Made by a program: the position numbers and the translations under genes. Below, one piece after another: positions 21,998 to 24,259 of a stretch of DNA of 24,259 nucleotides. The stretch is from contig JAFNWZ010000446.1 of the NCBI GenBank assembly GCA_017379255.1, forward strand, positions 1-24,259. The letters run 5' to 3'. The notes under the pieces are model-generated. The model did not search any database. It was not told where the DNA came from and saw only the letters and a program-made list of their open reading frames with translations. How positions within the stretch are numbered: the stretch's first letter is position 1; every line of letters begins with the position of its first letter. This DNA comes from Akkermansia sp. Its GTDB lineage: Bacteria; Verrucomicrobiota; Verrucomicrobiia; Verrucomicrobiales; Akkermansiaceae.

Positions 21998-24259
21998 TTA
22001 TTCAGCCTTGGTTTCCAGGCGGGCGCTGGGGGAAAGGCCATAGGTCTGCGGTTCATACTGCAGCTGAGCCTGGGCGGGCGGAGCCGTGGCAGAGCCGGCG
22101 CGTTTCACGCGGGCGTAGTAGCGCAGGTTCACGGCATCGCGCCCCGGCCAGCGGGTGCAGAAGCCGCGCACGCGGTCTGCCAGGTATTCGCGCTGGTCAA
22201 AGCACTCGCTCCAGCTGAGCGGTTCGAGCCCCGCCGCCTGGCTGCCCACACCGGGGTTGATGGCCTCCATGCTGGAGGGGAGGTAATCCTCCAGCACCAG
22301 GTGGTTGAGCTCCTGCTCACTGCTCTTGGCGCAGGTGAGCGACACACGCACCACATCACCCACGGTGAACTCGGAAGCCTCGCGCCATACGCCGTCCTCG
22401 CCCTTCTTCTCATACACACGGGTCATCTGCAAGCCACGCTCCGTCAACCCGGGGTATTCCTGGCGGGCGGGACGCGCCTGCGCCCGCAGCACGGCATAAG
22501 TAGCGCCCTGCACCGGGGCACAAGCGGCATCGACCGTGGGCAGGTTGACCTGCACAACATCGCGGCGCAGGGTGGCATTCTGCCCGCCCGGCAGGCTCAG
22601 CACCGATTCCACCGCAGCACCAGGGGAGTTGCCGATGTAGGTCAGCAGGGCATAAACCGACCACGCGCCGCTCCATGCACCGCTGTGGCGATAATCTGCC
22701 GCGCGGGTGCGCAGCCAGCGCAGGAAAGCATCATTGCGGCCATCGTTATTCGTGCGCAGGTATTCGAGGAACTCGATATCCTGGCGCACACCCGTGGTGC
22801 ACCAGCGGGTATCAGGCGCAGCAGCCAGGGCCGCCTGCAGCGCATCGCGCATGGCAGCGCGGTCCTGGCGGGCGCGGGCCACCTGGTAGCGGGTGAGCGG
22901 GTGCTCCTGGCTCAAATCCGCCTTTTCCAGATATGCCAGCAGGTTGTACCAGGCGCGCTGGGGGATGGTGTAGCCACGCTCCTCTGCCAGTCGCAGCACC
23001 ACCGCCGCCTGGGCCGATGCCCAGACACTGGGCACATTGCTGCCGCGCGTCTCCGGCAGGCTGCCATCGGGCAGCTGAAGCCCCAGAAGAGCCTGCGCGG
23101 TCTGCTCAATGGTCTGCGCCACGCGGTCTGCCGGGGTACGGGCCATGCGCGGGCACAGCGGGGCAAAGCGGTCATAGAGCAACCAGGGCAGCAGAGCGGA
23201 TGACATGTTGGTCACGCTGCCACCGGGCTGCTGCAGCAGGAAATCCACCGCGCCCTGCATGAAGAGCAGCGGGTTGGCCGAAACCTGAAGCTGCAGCTGC
23301 ACATCGGGCGCACCAGCCAGCTCTGCCGCCAGCAGGTTACGCGGCACCAGGCTCCCCTGCCCGGGGCTCAGCACCAGGTGGTGCACCTCCTTGAGCAGCG
23401 GAGAGGGGTACACCGCCTCCACCTCTGCCTGCACGGCATCCACCCCGGTGGCGCCCTGTGCATACCAGCGGTACTGCTGCTGCCCGGCCTGCTGCGGTGC
23501 CAGTTCAAAATACAGCGTGGCCGTGGCCCCGGCAGCAAGAGTCACCTGCTGGGGCGCATCGCTACCCTCCAGGCACACGTGCCAGGTGCCTTCTGCCTGC
23601 GTATTGTTCGTCACATTGACCGGAATCTGGAGCTTATCGCCTACGCTCATGCACAGCGGCGTACCCGCGCGCAGAATGAGGGGCTGGTTCACCACAAACT
23701 CGCCTTCTTCCGAGCCGAAACGCCCGCCTTCCTTATCTGCCGCCACGGCAAATACGCGATAGGTCGTGAGCGTATCAGGCATGGTGCAGGTGGTGGCAAA
23801 GCGGCCATCGGCATCTGTCTTGAGCGAGCTGCTCCACAAAGCCAGGGGGGCAAAGTTCGTACGCAGACGGGCTTCTGCGCCAGCCTCCGGGGCAGCTGCC
23901 ACTGCGGCGGCAGCGCGTTGCGTACCGGCAGCAGTCACGCCATCTGCCTGCAGCATCAGATTACCGAATTTCCCGGAGGCCGTCCCCACGCGCATCCACC
24001 AGGGCTGGTGCTGCCAGGCTGCAGAGCCGGAGCGCCCCTCACCCTGCCAGAGCCCCTCCAGCAGCGCCAGACGGGGGCGGAACACGCCCTCGCGGAAATC
24101 GGCATCGCCGGCATCCACATTCTGCAGGTTCAGGAACGTTTCGCGCCAGCGGCTCAGCGCGGCCACCACATCCACCTTCTGATACCGCGTCTGGGACAGC
24201 ATGCCGGAATCCACCGCATACAGAGTCACCGCCGCCGGGGTGGGCACCCCGTTCGGCAG
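21998..24259 (-). CDS. Bacterial alpha-2-macroglobulin, C-terminal part, cut by window end
   Basis: The frame stays open to the window edge, so only the C-terminal 750 or so residues are seen. Near the truncated start AAVTLYAVDSGMLS is the conserved end of an MG domain; the A2M region with LWSSSLKTDADGRF and CTMPDTLTTYRVFAVAADK follows, then the thioester-domain helices (QLPDGSLPETRGS, SVWASAQAAVVLRLAEE). The segment where the CxEQ thioester would lie reads GGSVTNMSSALLPWLL, so the reactive bond seems absent. Bacterial A2Ms trap or inhibit proteases in the periplasm or at the cell surface; thioester-free members exist. It is upstream of the GH84 gene in the same direction; a hairpin and a lone GATATCGT copy lie between. 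Confidence 0.88.
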   Translation of the reverse strand: MPNGVPTPAAVTLYAVDSGMLSQTRYQKVDVVAALSRWRETFLNLQNVDAGDADFREGVFRPRLALLEGLWQGEGRSGSAAWQHQPWWMRVGTASGKFGNLMLQADGVTAAGTQRAAAAVAAAPEAGAEARLRTNFAPLALWSSSLKTDADGRFATTCTMPDTLTTYRVFAVAADKEGGRFGSEEGEFVVNQPLILRAGTPLCMSVGDKLQIPVNVTNNTQAEGTWHVCLEGSDAPQQVTLAAGATATLYFELAPQQAGQQQYRWYAQGATGVDAVQAEVEAVYPSPLLKEVHHLVLSPGQGSLVPRNLLAAELAGAPDVQLQLQVSANPLLFMQGAVDFLLQQPGGSVTNMSSALLPWLLYDRFAPLCPRMARTPADRVAQTIEQTAQALLGLQLPDGSLPETRGSNVPSVWASAQAAVVLRLAEERGYTIPQRAWYNLLAYLEKADLSQEHPLTRYQVARARQDRAAMRDALQAALAAAPDTRWCTTGVRQDIEFLEYLRTNNDGRNDAFLRWLRTRAADYRHSGAWSGAWSVYALLTYIGNSPGAAVESVLSLPGGQNATLRRDVVQVNLPTVDAACAPVQGATYAVLRAQARPARQEYPGLTERGLQMTRVYEKKGEDGVWREASEFTVGDVVRVSLTCAKSSEQELNHLVLEDYLPSSMEAINPGVGSQAAGLEPLSWSECFDQREYLADRVRGFCTRWPGRDAVNLRYYARVKRAGSATAPPAQAQLQYEPQTYGLSPSARLETKAE

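Noticed and set aside
21938..23203. Open frame of 421 codons on the plus strand opposite the alpha-2-macroglobulin
   Set aside because: Antisense shadow with no domain and repetitive Ala/Gly/Arg composition; the minus-strand protein is clear.

Overview
The window looks like a chromosomal segment of a moderately GC-rich, Akkermansia-like member of the Verrucomicrobiota. This is an inference from the gene set (secreted GH84 hexosaminidase, bacterial alpha-2-macroglobulin, RlpA-type lipoprotein, carB and rpsB-tsf with Gram-negative features) and from the frequent absence of Shine-Dalgarno sequences. No rRNA or other decisive taxonomic marker is present. The window has two parts.

Part 1 (1 to about 10.2 kb) is an integrated lambda-type siphophage or a large remnant of one, all structural genes on the + strand. 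The order is a methyltransferase-like gene (its 5' end may lie outside the window), a small unknown gene, a holin-like gene and an M15 endolysin, a gpW-like adaptor, portal, S49 prohead protease, coiled-coil scaffold, major capsid, four connector or tail genes, and a tail-assembly-chaperone-like gene with a possible -1 frameshift extension. Many of these overlap by ATGA, TAATG or TGATG. Two AT-rich genes sit antisense between them: a HEPN-motif protein (1368-2297) and a DUF2971 protein (5666-6616). Each has its own promoter-like sequence, and each converges on and overlaps the stop codon of the phage gene to its left. They look like cargo genes, plausibly phage-defence. No terminase, tape measure, tail tip or integrase is visible: the phage genes stop at a terminator near 10.17 kb. 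A gap of about 400 bases rich in strong hairpins follows, then a minus-strand tRNA-Met(CAT) with its own promoter and terminator.

Part 2 (10.6 kb to the end) is host chromosome: an exported thioredoxin-fold protein (-), carB (+) with a strong terminator, a strong promoter driving a small unknown protein and a DUF3592-like membrane protein, the rpsB-tsf translation operon (+) with a promoter and a structured leader, an RlpA-like lipoprotein (-), a secreted GH84 beta-N-acetylhexosaminidase (-) and the C-terminal part of an alpha-2-macroglobulin (-), cut by the window end.

The most unusual element lies between the convergent genes tsf and rlpA (18598-18823). Eight copies of the octamer GATATCGT (four direct, then four inverted) punctuate short hairpins whose stems all differ in sequence but are all self-complementary, around a 69-base core. 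I know of no described class that matches it. A lone copy of the motif lies just after the alpha-2-macroglobulin stop codon. The second most unusual area is the structured non-coding gap between the prophage end and the tRNA.
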